Source: an uncultured Pirellulaceae bacterium (GTDB lineage: Bacteria; Planctomycetota; Planctomycetia; Pirellulales; Pirellulaceae). Taken from it: a DNA stretch of 64,000 nt. Below the pieces are notes generated by a model. That model was not told the origin of the DNA, did not search any database, and was given only the letters and a program-made list of their open reading frames with translations. The position numbers and the translations under genes are program-made. The stretch lies in NCBI GenBank assembly GCA_937921995.1, contig CAKZVF010000055.1, positions 25,783 to 89,782 on the forward strand, written 5' to 3'. Below are positions 34,359 to 43,484 of this stretch, one piece after another. Within the stretch, counting starts at the first letter, position 1. Every line of letters begins with the position of its first letter.

Positions 34359-37300
34359 ATGAATCGCAAAAAAATTGCGCAACGAGCGAAACTAAATTTC
34401 GAGAAATTGGAGGACCGAAAGTTACTGGCGGCAGTAACCAGCACGAGCGAGATAGTACCTTTTGGGGACTTGAATTACGGAGGCCGTTTCGGGTCTGGTG
34501 TTGATATTTCTGGCGACTTCGCTGTGATCTCTGCTCGCCCGGCAAGCAACGGCGGAGTTTCTGCGAGTTCTGACGGAGGCGAAGTATTTCTTTACCAACG
34601 AGATGACCAAGGGAATACCGATCCCCTCGACGACCAATGGTCCGAACTCGTCCAACTCCCTCGCCCAGAAGAAATCAATGCTTGGGGAGACAGCGTCGCG
34701 ATTGATGGCAACCGTTTGGCCGTTTCGGCCTACGAAAAAGTTTTCATCTACGACTTTGATGGGACATCATGGAACTTAAGCGCGTCGGTTGAATCCCCCT
34801 CCGCGAGCCTCGATTTCCAATACTTCGGCACAGAGGTCGACTTGTCCGGCGAAACATTAGCGGTCGCAACTCCTAACGCCACTAGTGGCGGTCGGGTCGA
34901 TGTTTTCAAACTTGATGCTGGCAACTGGAACCTTGAAACATCTTTTGAAGAAACCGCTGCCGGTGCCAATCAGACAGCGAACAATCTGACTGTTGAGGGG
35001 GATACTATTTCGTTTATCTCCCGAGCCATTGGCGAAACGTCATTTTCTGGTTCTGTTTACGCTCGCGACGCGTCTGGCCAATGGCAACAAGCGTTGTTGT
35101 TCCTCGATTCAAACCAAACCGTCAACATCGACTTAAATAGTGGGGGCAATGAATTAGTTGTAGGCGCTAACGGAAATCTGGAAACCTACGTGCGTCAATC
35201 GGACGGTAGCTTCGCACAAGCAGAGCTCGTAACGACCTACGGGATTCAGTCTGGCGAACTGACCATTGATGGCGATATCATTGTCAGCCGAAGCGGAAGT
35301 AATGGTGTAGCAACTAGGGTTTTTTATAGAGACGCAGGTGGTCAGTGGAATTTTGATTCCACCCGTGCTATTATCAACAATCAAGGGCAAAACGCCTTTG
35401 CAATCGACGGCAACACAATCCTGGAAGGAGATCAAACGTTCGCCAATGATTACGGCCGGGCTACGTTCACCGCAGTGGATCCATTGACGTCAGAAACCAC
35501 GGAACTAGTGTCCGTCCGACCACAAGCAGATTTTGGTTTTGGAGCTAATGCACGTGGGTTTTTCGGACGCTCCACTGCAGTTGGTGATGGCTTTGTTGCC
35601 GTGTCGAGCTACAACAGAGCCACAACTGATGATCAGGGGCGTGTTGGTTTTGTCACGATCTACACGCGCGATGATCAAGGAACCAACGACAACTCAGATG
35701 ATACCTATACCTATTTTGGGCAGGTGGAAGCCGAACCGGACGCCGATTCCTTCGGCATTATGATTGACGCTCAGGGGGATGAGCTATACGTACGATCAAG
35801 AGAAAATCTGTTTGTTTACCAATTCGATGGGACGGATTTCAGTCTCCAGCAAACGTTAAGCTTCGGAAATGTTCGATTTAACGGGCTGACCCACCAGTTT
35901 CGTGTAGATGGTGACGCAATGGTGATCACCAACACTAGAACAGTCTTCGACGTCGCCGCAGACGCCACTATTTTGGAGAGAGTTGGCGGACAATGGCAGG
36001 TCACGGCTGAGTTTGCATTTGAAGACTTGTTGACAGCTGTTGGAGATGGTTTTTCCGACGAATTTATAGATGTTGATATATCGGGAGATCGAGTTCTTCT
36101 TGCATCCCAAAAAGACGAGGCTGTCGTGCTTGCCAAGGACGCCGGCGGTAACTGGTCAGCTCAGCAAACGCTTTCACTTCCATTTCTGAGACACGGGACA
36201 ATTGATGGTGATCGGATTGTGTTGGGTACCAATGATGAATTGCACTTCTATCAATTCGACGGAACTTCCTTTGCACTGACGCAGACCGAATCGGTACCTT
36301 TGGCTGAAGCTACGGCGTCACGTGACCTCGAACTGCGTGGAGATCAACTCGTTTCAGTGACTCATTCACAGCAGTTACAAGCCTTAGTCACCACATTATG
36401 GGGTAACAATGGCAGCCAATGGGGCGTGTCATCTAATGAGCTAGAGACTCAAGGAGCTGAAAATTACAGATTTATTCACATTGACTTGGTGGGAGATGAG
36501 TTACTCATCGGCACAAATCGAGGAACAGGCATTGCGTTTGTTAAAACTATCGGAAACCAAATTTCAGTTGCCCAAGACGCCACCTTTGACTTGAGCGAGG
36601 ACAGTCCAACGGGTACGGTCGTTGGATCTGTGGAAGCGTTTGATTCAGATTTCGAAGATGCGACGACGATCACGATTGTCTCTGGCAACGAAGCGGGCGT
36701 TTTTGCGATTGATTCCGATGGTCAAATCACTGTCGCTGACGCGTCGCAATTAGATTTTGACTCGACCAACCAGTACTTTCTCGAGTATCAAATCAGTGAC
36801 GGCCAAGCGACAGCAACTGCGTCTGTGACGGTCAACATCATCGACGTCCAATCGCCTGCCACAATCGGTGGCGACTTAAACTTAACCACCACCGAAGATG
36901 CCAGAGTCTCCGGAGCGCTTACCATCAGCGATCCCGATGGAGCAGCTGAAGAAGCCTTTCTTTTCGGACTTCGTACTGATGGCATTTATGGTCGGTTCAA
37001 CATGAGTGCACAGGGCGATTGGACTTACACTCCGTCGTCATCAAACCCTCTTACCCAAGGACTGCGAGAAGGTGAAGTTGTCACTGAGACATTCACGGTG
37101 GGCTCGATAGATGGAACTTCAGCAGAAGTTGTTGTAACGATAATTGGGGTCAACGATCAAGCAACCTTTCCCAACGTTATCCCCGTCTCGGTCGACGAAG
37201 ACGCAACAGCGCCCATAACAGGACAAATCACAGTCGTTGATCGTGACGCAGGAGAATCTGAGATTGTTGCCAGCCAGCAGGTAGGAAGCTTGGGAACATT

Positions 37301-38744
37301 TGAGATCAACGCCGATGGACAGTGGAACTATACAGTTGACAATGCGGCGGCCGATTCACTTCGGGACGGCGAAGACTTCGGAGACTTTTTCATCGTAACT
37401 TCACTTGATGGAACTGAACAGGATTTTCTTGTCAGCGTTATCGGTGTCAACGATTCAGCCATTATTTCTGGCATCCAGTCCGGGACTACTGACGAAGACG
37501 CAACGGCGCCCATCCAAGGGCAGTTAAATGTAATCGACGTTGAGGATGGCCAATCACGCTTCGTAGCCGACTCGTTCTTTGGAGAATTTGGAACGCTCGA
37601 TATTGATTTCAATGGAAATTGGGATTACGTGCTCGATAACGCTTTGGTGCAAGATCTGGTAGATGGAGAGTCGGTCGTCGACAACTTTACCGTTTCAACA
37701 GTAGACGGTACCACTATCGAGGTGACCGTCACCATTTCAGGAAACAATGATGTTGCTACGTTCGTTGGAACAACTACCGGCACGACCACCGAAGATGCGA
37801 CGACGGATGTTACGGGCACGGTTACAGTAAGCGATGTCGACTCTGGACAGCAGGCAGTACAAACCCAATCCAACGTTACGGGTAACTACGGCACCTTCAG
37901 TGTCGATGCTAACGGTGTCTGGACGTTTGAAATCGACAATGCGGCAGTGCAGGGACTCGATGAGGGACAATCCGTCACCGACACTTTCAATGTCGTGTCT
38001 CTTGATGACTCTGCAACGGTCGCGATCACTGTCACCATCACTGGAATCACTGACGAAACACCAGTAACGGAAGACCCCAACTTTGTTGAAGCTAACGTGA
38101 ACGATTGGGGCAGTGGATTTCAGGTCACGTACGACTACACCGTTACCGAAGACTCGATCCTGGACGGCAACCTCCAGGCGTGGATCATCGACAGCGGTTA
38201 CTCAGGGCCAGGAACCCTTGTTGGTGCCTGGGCCAGTAACTTCAATGGTCCAACCTCTACGACACCTTCCTTTGCGGTTACCAACGCCAACGCTGGATAC
38301 CAACCAGAACTACAACCCGGCGATACTTTCTCGGTAACGTTCCAGGTCAATGGTGCTGGCTACAGTGCTGATGACTTCTCTTCTAGCTTCCTAGACATTG
38401 ATCCTCCACCGGTAGTCATTTCTGCTTCTGATATCGACATTTCCACAAGTACAGGCAGCCAGTGGAATGCAGGATTCGTTCAAAACGTAACCATTTCGAA
38501 CCAATCTCAGGATACGACCGATGGTTGGTCCATCCTTCTCGATGTTCCCGATGGCGTAGATTTCACATTGGTCGGTGTTTGGAACGCGAACTTTGAAGTG
38601 CTTGCCAACGGAGATATTCTGTTCACATCCAAGGACTACAACTCAGCCATCGGACCAAACGGATCTGTAAACTTTGGCTTCCAAGCTGCTAAGTCCAGTT
38701 CCGCTACGGTCAACCTGTTTGACGAATTCTTTTCTTGGGTCTAG
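34359..38744 (+). CDS. Giant surface protein: beta-propeller, cadherin-like, VCBS repeats and two CBM2-like domains
   Basis: A 1461-residue secreted protein. The N-terminus carries the planctomycete LEPR-XLL-type export motif (FEKLEDRKLLAA). Residues ~30-735 consist of repeated FG-GAP-like blades (GGRVDVFKLDAGNWNLETSF, IDGDRIVLGTNDELHFYQFD). A cadherin-like domain follows (~740-830, DLSEDSPTGTVVGSVEAFDS). Four VCBS-type repeats come next (~830-1237, for example TTEDATTDVTGTVTVSD, YGTFSVDANGVWTFEIDNAA). Two domains at ~1240-1345 and ~1355-1461 look like CBM2 cellulose/xylan-binding modules (SQWNAGFVQNVTISNQS, NSAIGPNGSVNFGFQA). The protein probably binds polysaccharide at the cell surface. A GAGGGG Shine-Dalgarno sequence supports the ATG, and a strong terminator follows. 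Confidence 0.88.
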   Translation: MNRKKIAQRAKLNFEKLEDRKLLAAVTSTSEIVPFGDLNYGGRFGSGVDISGDFAVISARPASNGGVSASSDGGEVFLYQRDDQGNTDPLDDQWSELVQLPRPEEINAWGDSVAIDGNRLAVSAYEKVFIYDFDGTSWNLSASVESPSASLDFQYFGTEVDLSGETLAVATPNATSGGRVDVFKLDAGNWNLETSFEETAAGANQTANNLTVEGDTISFISRAIGETSFSGSVYARDASGQWQQALLFLDSNQTVNIDLNSGGNELVVGANGNLETYVRQSDGSFAQAELVTTYGIQSGELTIDGDIIVSRSGSNGVATRVFYRDAGGQWNFDSTRAIINNQGQNAFAIDGNTILEGDQTFANDYGRATFTAVDPLTSETTELVSVRPQADFGFGANARGFFGRSTAVGDGFVAVSSYNRATTDDQGRVGFVTIYTRDDQGTNDNSDDTYTYFGQVEAEPDADSFGIMIDAQGDELYVRSRENLFVYQFDGTDFSLQQTLSFGNVRFNGLTHQFRVDGDAMVITNTRTVFDVAADATILERVGGQWQVTAEFAFEDLLTAVGDGFSDEFIDVDISGDRVLLASQKDEAVVLAKDAGGNWSAQQTLSLPFLRHGTIDGDRIVLGTNDELHFYQFDGTSFALTQTESVPLAEATASRDLELRGDQLVSVTHSQQLQALVTTLWGNNGSQWGVSSNELETQGAENYRFIHIDLVGDELLIGTNRGTGIAFVKTIGNQISVAQDATFDLSEDSPTGTVVGSVEAFDSDFEDATTITIVSGNEAGVFAIDSDGQITVADASQLDFDSTNQYFLEYQISDGQATATASVTVNIIDVQSPATIGGDLNLTTTEDARVSGALTISDPDGAAEEAFLFGLRTDGIYGRFNMSAQGDWTYTPSSSNPLTQGLREGEVVTETFTVGSIDGTSAEVVVTIIGVNDQATFPNVIPVSVDEDATAPITGQITVVDRDAGESEIVASQQVGSLGTFEINADGQWNYTVDNAAADSLRDGEDFGDFFIVTSLDGTEQDFLVSVIGVNDSAIISGIQSGTTDEDATAPIQGQLNVIDVEDGQSRFVADSFFGEFGTLDIDFNGNWDYVLDNALVQDLVDGESVVDNFTVSTVDGTTIEVTVTISGNNDVATFVGTTTGTTTEDATTDVTGTVTVSDVDSGQQAVQTQSNVTGNYGTFSVDANGVWTFEIDNAAVQGLDEGQSVTDTFNVVSLDDSATVAITVTITGITDETPVTEDPNFVEANVNDWGSGFQVTYDYTVTEDSILDGNLQAWIIDSGYSGPGTLVGAWASNFNGPTSTTPSFAVTNANAGYQPELQPGDTFSVTFQVNGAGYSADDFSSSFLDIDPPPVVISASDIDISTSTGSQWNAGFVQNVTISNQSQDTTDGWSILLDVPDGVDFTLVGVWNANFEVLANGDILFTSKDYNSAIGPNGSVNFGFQAAKSSSATVNLFDEFFSWV

Positions 38745-38779
38745 TCTTTTAAGATCTGAGACTCGCTTGAACCTAATAG

Positions 38780-38809
38780 CACGCGGCCGATATTCGGTCG
38801 CGTGTTTTT
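38780..38809 (+). terminator. Intrinsic terminator after the giant surface protein gene
   Basis: An 11 bp stem with one wobble (CACGCGGCCGA / TCGGTCGCGTG) and a 3 nt loop, followed by TTTTT. It is 35 bp after the stop codon. Confidence 0.9.
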
Positions 38810-38958
38810 CCGTTTTGCCAGGGAGGCAGATACGGATGGCACTGCCACTTCTCGCGTAAATAGTTACGTCACGCAACGGTGATCAACTCTGCTTTCACAA
38901 TACGTCTTGGCTTAGCAGCCTGAAGGTTTACTGTGCATAAAGTGAAAGTCGGCTTGCA

Positions 38959-40188
38959 CTACTTGAGCGGCTGGAACTTCCAGTAGCTGAGCGATCGCCA
39001 GAGCCATTCGAAGGGACCGAACCGAAAATGTCTCAGCCAGATCGGTGATAGGATCAATTGCACCCACCAGATCGCGATCACGACGCCGATCAACTGAGGC
39101 CGGTTGAGATAACCAAACCAGCCCAACCCGTGGCCGTAAAAGATGGTTGTGCAAACGATCGTGTGCATCAAGTAATTCGTCAGCGCCATTTGGCCAACTG
39201 CGGCGAGTGATGTTTGGAATTTTGGTAGCCATTGTCTTTTATGAGCCAGCACGACGAAGCAAACGTAGGCGAGGCTGATCAGAATGCTTCCCCAGTAGTT
39301 AAATTGACTGCCGAGAAAGAACGAGTATTCAATCTTCCATTGATTGACTTCGTGATAGTGCACACCCATCAGCACGATCCCCAACCCAACGATCATGGCA
39401 CACGCACCGCCAATCCAATAAAAACGTTCAGGCCTCGATCCGCTCAACACGCCCAGTTTGAACAGGCTCATTCCAATCAACATCAATCCGCTGATTCGCC
39501 AGACGAACATGAACAGGAAAACAAACGTTTCCATTTCAAAAGCCGACGCGCTGCGATGGGGCTGAGCCTCCAGCCAGCTGCCTCGGTAGATCTCAAGGTC
39601 ACGGGCGATCTGCGATTCGGTCGGTGCCCAACCCTTCAGTAGATCGGCAACTTCATGATCCGGCCACTGAGGCATCGATAGCCCCGCCATGATAGAAATC
39701 CAAGACCCCATCATCAGTAGCGCGACGGCGATTAGGATCAGCCAACGCACACGAAGGCCGCTGATCCAAAACAGCAACATTCCGCAGACGGCGTAAGCGT
39801 AAAGAATATCTCCGACCCAAAGAAGGTGGGCGTGGGCCAGCCCCAACAGTAATAGCCAGAACATTCTTGAGTAGTGAAGTTTGGAAAAGCTCCTTCCGGC
39901 GGATCTTGCGCGTTCGCTCATCAGCACGATGCCAGCCCCGAACAACATCGAAAACATCGCCATGAACTTCATGTCGAAGAACACGTGAGCGCACCACCAG
40001 CACCAATAGGAGGCAGTGGACAATTCGCCCGTCGCGGTTGGGTTAAAATACTTGGCGTCGATCAACCCAAACGATTGGATGTTCATCACCAGAATCCCAA
40101 GCAACGCAAAACCGCGTAGTAAATCTAATGACTTGATTCGGTCTGAGCTGCCGACCGGACCAAGCAGTTCGGTTTGGCGTTGAGGCAT
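38959..40188 (-). CDS. DUF418 family membrane protein (YeiB-like)
   Basis: A polytopic inner-membrane protein of 409 residues. The N-terminal signature RIKSLDLLRGFALLGILVMN is typical of the DUF418/YeiB group, and FSMLFGAGIVLMSERA follows. The C-terminal DUF418 segment includes GQMALTNYLMHTIVCTTIFY and FGPFEWLWRSLSYWKFQPLK. The biochemical role of the family is unknown; some members sit near transport or surface polysaccharide genes. About nine to ten helices are visible. It stands alone, convergent with the giant surface protein and divergent from the AddB-like gene. Confidence 0.9.
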   Translation of the reverse strand: MPQRQTELLGPVGSSDRIKSLDLLRGFALLGILVMNIQSFGLIDAKYFNPTATGELSTASYWCWWCAHVFFDMKFMAMFSMLFGAGIVLMSERARSAGRSFSKLHYSRMFWLLLLGLAHAHLLWVGDILYAYAVCGMLLFWISGLRVRWLILIAVALLMMGSWISIMAGLSMPQWPDHEVADLLKGWAPTESQIARDLEIYRGSWLEAQPHRSASAFEMETFVFLFMFVWRISGLMLIGMSLFKLGVLSGSRPERFYWIGGACAMIVGLGIVLMGVHYHEVNQWKIEYSFFLGSQFNYWGSILISLAYVCFVVLAHKRQWLPKFQTSLAAVGQMALTNYLMHTIVCTTIFYGHGLGWFGYLNRPQLIGVVIAIWWVQLILSPIWLRHFRFGPFEWLWRSLSYWKFQPLK

Positions 40189-40493
40189 CTTTGAATCCGC
40201 GATAAGGCACCTCGTTGTTAATACGAAGACGGCGAGCTATACGTCCGAGGAAGCAATGGTCGTATCTTGGCTGAGATTCTTGGAGATAAAATTCGCGCAA
40301 CTTTCAATTTTTCGAAAAATTCGCGTTGGCAAAATCTAAGCGGCGCAACGCAAGCCGCCCGGTTTCGCTACTGTTGAACCCGCGGCGACCGGAGGACTTG
40401 GGGCCCAACCGCTGAGATGGAGAAACGATTTCATTGGGCTGACAGCTCGTCGAACGACCTCTATAATCTTGGGCTCACCGCGCTTCAACATGG
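40189..40493. other. Region between divergent DUF418 and AddB-like genes
   Basis: A 305 bp stretch that should contain promoters for both genes. I see no repeat, hairpin with a T-tract or convincing promoter match. Short ORFs in it extend from the flanking genes in other frames. Confidence 0.4.
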
Positions 40494-43484
40494 ATGATCT
40501 ACGTGAGCAGTAACTCAAACGAACGAATTTTCTTGGGGCTTCAACGGCCGCCGCTGCGCACTGCGGCAGAAACCATCATCACGCGTTATCAGCAGTCCAG
40601 CTCTGGCAATCCGGAGGCCGACCTATCGAATACGCTGATCGTGTTGCCGACGTTGCGATCGTGCCGGCGTTTGTTGCAATTGCTGATCGACGCCGCCAAG
40701 GAGCAATCGGTCGTTTTCACGCCGCCGCAGATCATTACCGTTGGCGATCTGCCTGAACAGCTTTACTCCGTCGACAAACTGCCGGCAAACGATCTGGCCC
40801 AGCAAATCGCTTGGTCCAAAGCACTCGACCAATCGCCACCAGAAATCATCCAAACGCTCACCGGCGTTGCCGCCGAAGAGATGGACGACGAACAACTGCA
40901 AGACTGGCAACCGATGGCGCAGCTGATGGTGCGGCTGCATACGCGATTGGCCAGCGACATTTGGAGCTTCCGCAGCGTCGCCCGCGAAGTCAAAAAACTA
41001 AAGAACTTCTTGGCTCAGGAACAAAAACGCTGGGAAGCGCTCGAACAGATCCAAGATCGCTACTACAAGATCCTTGAATCGGTCGACCTTTGGGACCGTC
41101 AGGCCGCTCGCAGCTTTGCCGCCGCAGGCCATCGGCTGAAGAAACGACGATGCTTCACCAACAAAGACATCCTGTTGATTGGCGTTGCCGATCTCAACCG
41201 CAGCCTCACCGGCATGCTGTCTCAAGTCGCCGACAAAGTAACGTGTTTCGTGGCCGCGGATGAAACGATGGCCGACCGCTTCGACGCGCTCGGCAGTCTC
41301 ATCGCCGACCGCTGGTTGGACGCACCGATCCTGATCGACGATGACAACATTCTGGTCGTTGATAAACCGGTAGATCAGGCTCAGGCGGTCGTTCATCACC
41401 TGCAACATTTGGGCTCCGGGAAAAAGGTGGCGACGGATCAAGTCACCATTGGCGTTCCCGATCCGACAATCATCCCGCAGATCGAACGCGGACTCAACGC
41501 GGCCAAGCTTCCGCACCGCAGCTTGGCCGGACGGTCATTGGACGAAACAGCGCCCGTGAAACTGATGATGGCTTGTCGCGATTACTTGCGATTAAAGAAC
41601 TATGATTCCTTTGCGTCGCTGATTCGTCATCCCGATGTGTTTGACTGGATCAGTGCAAACGTCGGCGACGATCAGTTTCTCTCCGACTTTGATGCCTATC
41701 AGAATGCCCACCTCCCCGACAAAGTCCCGGTGACCAAGGACCTTCCCTTTGGCGATCCCAAAACGATCGAAAGCACCTTTGACACCAAGGATCCCAATGC
41801 CAAGAACCGCGCTGCCGCCGACGCCAAACGATGCCGACGGCTGAACGAGATCCACGCGCTATTTGGGCCGCTGTTGAAGCCGCTGTCCGAAGGTGTGCGA
41901 CCGCTGGGCGAGTGGGGGCAATTTTGGACGACTGTTTTATTGACCGTTTATGGTGAGCGTAAGTTGGATAGAAACGATGCCAGCGACCGGCAGACGATCG
42001 CGGCATGTGAAGCGATCAGCAATGCTTTGGGGAACCAGCAGGAAGTGCCTGACGGTTTTGGCATCGTCACCAGCGCGGCCCAAGCACTTCAATGGGCGCT
42101 CGACGCGGCGACCGAGCAGCGCGTTGTGGCCAACCCGCAGGCCGACGCGATCGAGCTGGCCGGTTGGTTGGATTTGATGCTGGATGATGCTGACGTTTTG
42201 ATCGTGACCGGAATGAATAACGAAAACGTTCCAACGTCTGAAACGGGGCATCAGTTCCTGCCCAATGCGCTGTGTGAGGAACTGGGCATCTTGGACAACA
42301 ACCGGCGTTACGCCCGTGATTGTTACGCGCTGACGGTGATGACGGCCGTTCGAAAAGATTACTTGTTAATCGCCGGTCGAAACGATCAAAGCGGCGAACC
42401 CAAAAAGCCCAGCCGTTTGCTGTTTGCCGATACGGCGGAGATCGCCGCGGTGCGGGCGCGAGCGTTCTTCACGTATTCTGATTCGCAGGAATCCGCGCTG
42501 TGGCTGGGCACCGACAGCGAAGCCCCCGGCGATCAACAGCTGCCCATCCCCTACCCTATCTGCGATGAGATCCCGACGCGTTTGAGCGTCACGAAGTTCA
42601 AAGAGTATTTAAAATGCCCTTTCCGGTTCTACCTGAACATCATCATGAAGCTCAACCCGGCCACCGATGATTGGCGCGAGATGACCGGCGGCACCTTTGG
42701 CGATCTGGCTCATAATGTGCTCGAAGCGTTCGCCGAAAGTGATGTCAAGGATTCGACACGCGCCGATCGGATCTACGATTTCCTGACGGCGGAACTTGAC
42801 CATCAAGCCACCCAAATCTTTCTTGGTTCGAACCTTCCAGCGGTAAGGCTTCAGATCGAACAACTGCGAGTGCGATTGGAACGGTTCGCCGGGTGCCAAG
42901 CCGAACATCGCAAGTCGGGCTGGCGGATTGTGAGTACGGAGGAATTACTGGCGCATGAACTGGAGGTGGACGGTGAGATTTTCACGGTCACCGGAAAAAT
43001 TGATCGCGTCGACCAACACGAGGAGACTCGCCAAGTCGCGATCTGGGACTATAAAACCTCCGACAAAGGCGACGGTCCGTTTAAGGCTCATATTAAAGGC
43101 CGCGGCAAGAACCAGAAGTGGCAGGATTTACAGCTGCCGTTGTATCGGCATTTGGTGAAAGAAGTCGACGTCGTGAAGAATGAGAATCTGTCGACGTTGA
43201 AGCTGGGTTATGTGTTGCTTCCGCGCGATCTGGACAGCATCAAATTTGAAGAAGCTGAATTTGAAACGGACATGCTCAAGGAAGCCGATGAACTGGTCTT
43301 CGACTGCATCCGTAAAATCCGCAAAGGAATCTTCTGGCCGCCGGCGGATCCGCCACCGATGTTCTCCGAAGATTTTGCCGGCATCTGTCAGGACTTCGTT
43401 GCGGAGCCTTTTGACATTGCCAACAACACGCCGGCCGAAATGGCGACTGAGTCCAAAGACACCGTTGTGGAGTTGCCATGGTAG
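40494..43484 (+). CDS. AddB-like nuclease subunit of a helicase-nuclease complex
   Basis: A 996-residue protein resembling the AddB/RexB partner of AddAB-type enzymes that process DNA double-strand ends. The N-terminal ~600 residues look like an inactive helicase fold (LIVLPTLRSCRRLLQLLIDA, VLIVTGMNNENVPTSE) without a P-loop. The C-terminal RecB-type nuclease has VTKFKEYLKCPFRFYL (~698), the Asp in TGKIDRVDQ (~836), the Asp-Lys pair in WDYKTSD (~850), and the QLPLYRHL motif. The cluster of three Cys that closes the Fe-S site in AddB is not visible after the nuclease motifs. The ATG at 40494 is used; a GTG three codons later is possible. The stop overlaps the start of the AddA-like gene by 7 bases, so the two are translationally coupled. 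Confidence 0.85.
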   Translation: MIYVSSNSNERIFLGLQRPPLRTAAETIITRYQQSSSGNPEADLSNTLIVLPTLRSCRRLLQLLIDAAKEQSVVFTPPQIITVGDLPEQLYSVDKLPANDLAQQIAWSKALDQSPPEIIQTLTGVAAEEMDDEQLQDWQPMAQLMVRLHTRLASDIWSFRSVAREVKKLKNFLAQEQKRWEALEQIQDRYYKILESVDLWDRQAARSFAAAGHRLKKRRCFTNKDILLIGVADLNRSLTGMLSQVADKVTCFVAADETMADRFDALGSLIADRWLDAPILIDDDNILVVDKPVDQAQAVVHHLQHLGSGKKVATDQVTIGVPDPTIIPQIERGLNAAKLPHRSLAGRSLDETAPVKLMMACRDYLRLKNYDSFASLIRHPDVFDWISANVGDDQFLSDFDAYQNAHLPDKVPVTKDLPFGDPKTIESTFDTKDPNAKNRAAADAKRCRRLNEIHALFGPLLKPLSEGVRPLGEWGQFWTTVLLTVYGERKLDRNDASDRQTIAACEAISNALGNQQEVPDGFGIVTSAAQALQWALDAATEQRVVANPQADAIELAGWLDLMLDDADVLIVTGMNNENVPTSETGHQFLPNALCEELGILDNNRRYARDCYALTVMTAVRKDYLLIAGRNDQSGEPKKPSRLLFADTAEIAAVRARAFFTYSDSQESALWLGTDSEAPGDQQLPIPYPICDEIPTRLSVTKFKEYLKCPFRFYLNIIMKLNPATDDWREMTGGTFGDLAHNVLEAFAESDVKDSTRADRIYDFLTAELDHQATQIFLGSNLPAVRLQIEQLRVRLERFAGCQAEHRKSGWRIVSTEELLAHELEVDGEIFTVTGKIDRVDQHEETRQVAIWDYKTSDKGDGPFKAHIKGRGKNQKWQDLQLPLYRHLVKEVDVVKNENLSTLKLGYVLLPRDLDSIKFEEAEFETDMLKEADELVFDCIRKIRKGIFWPPADPPPMFSEDFAGICQDFVAEPFDIANNTPAEMATESKDTVVELPW

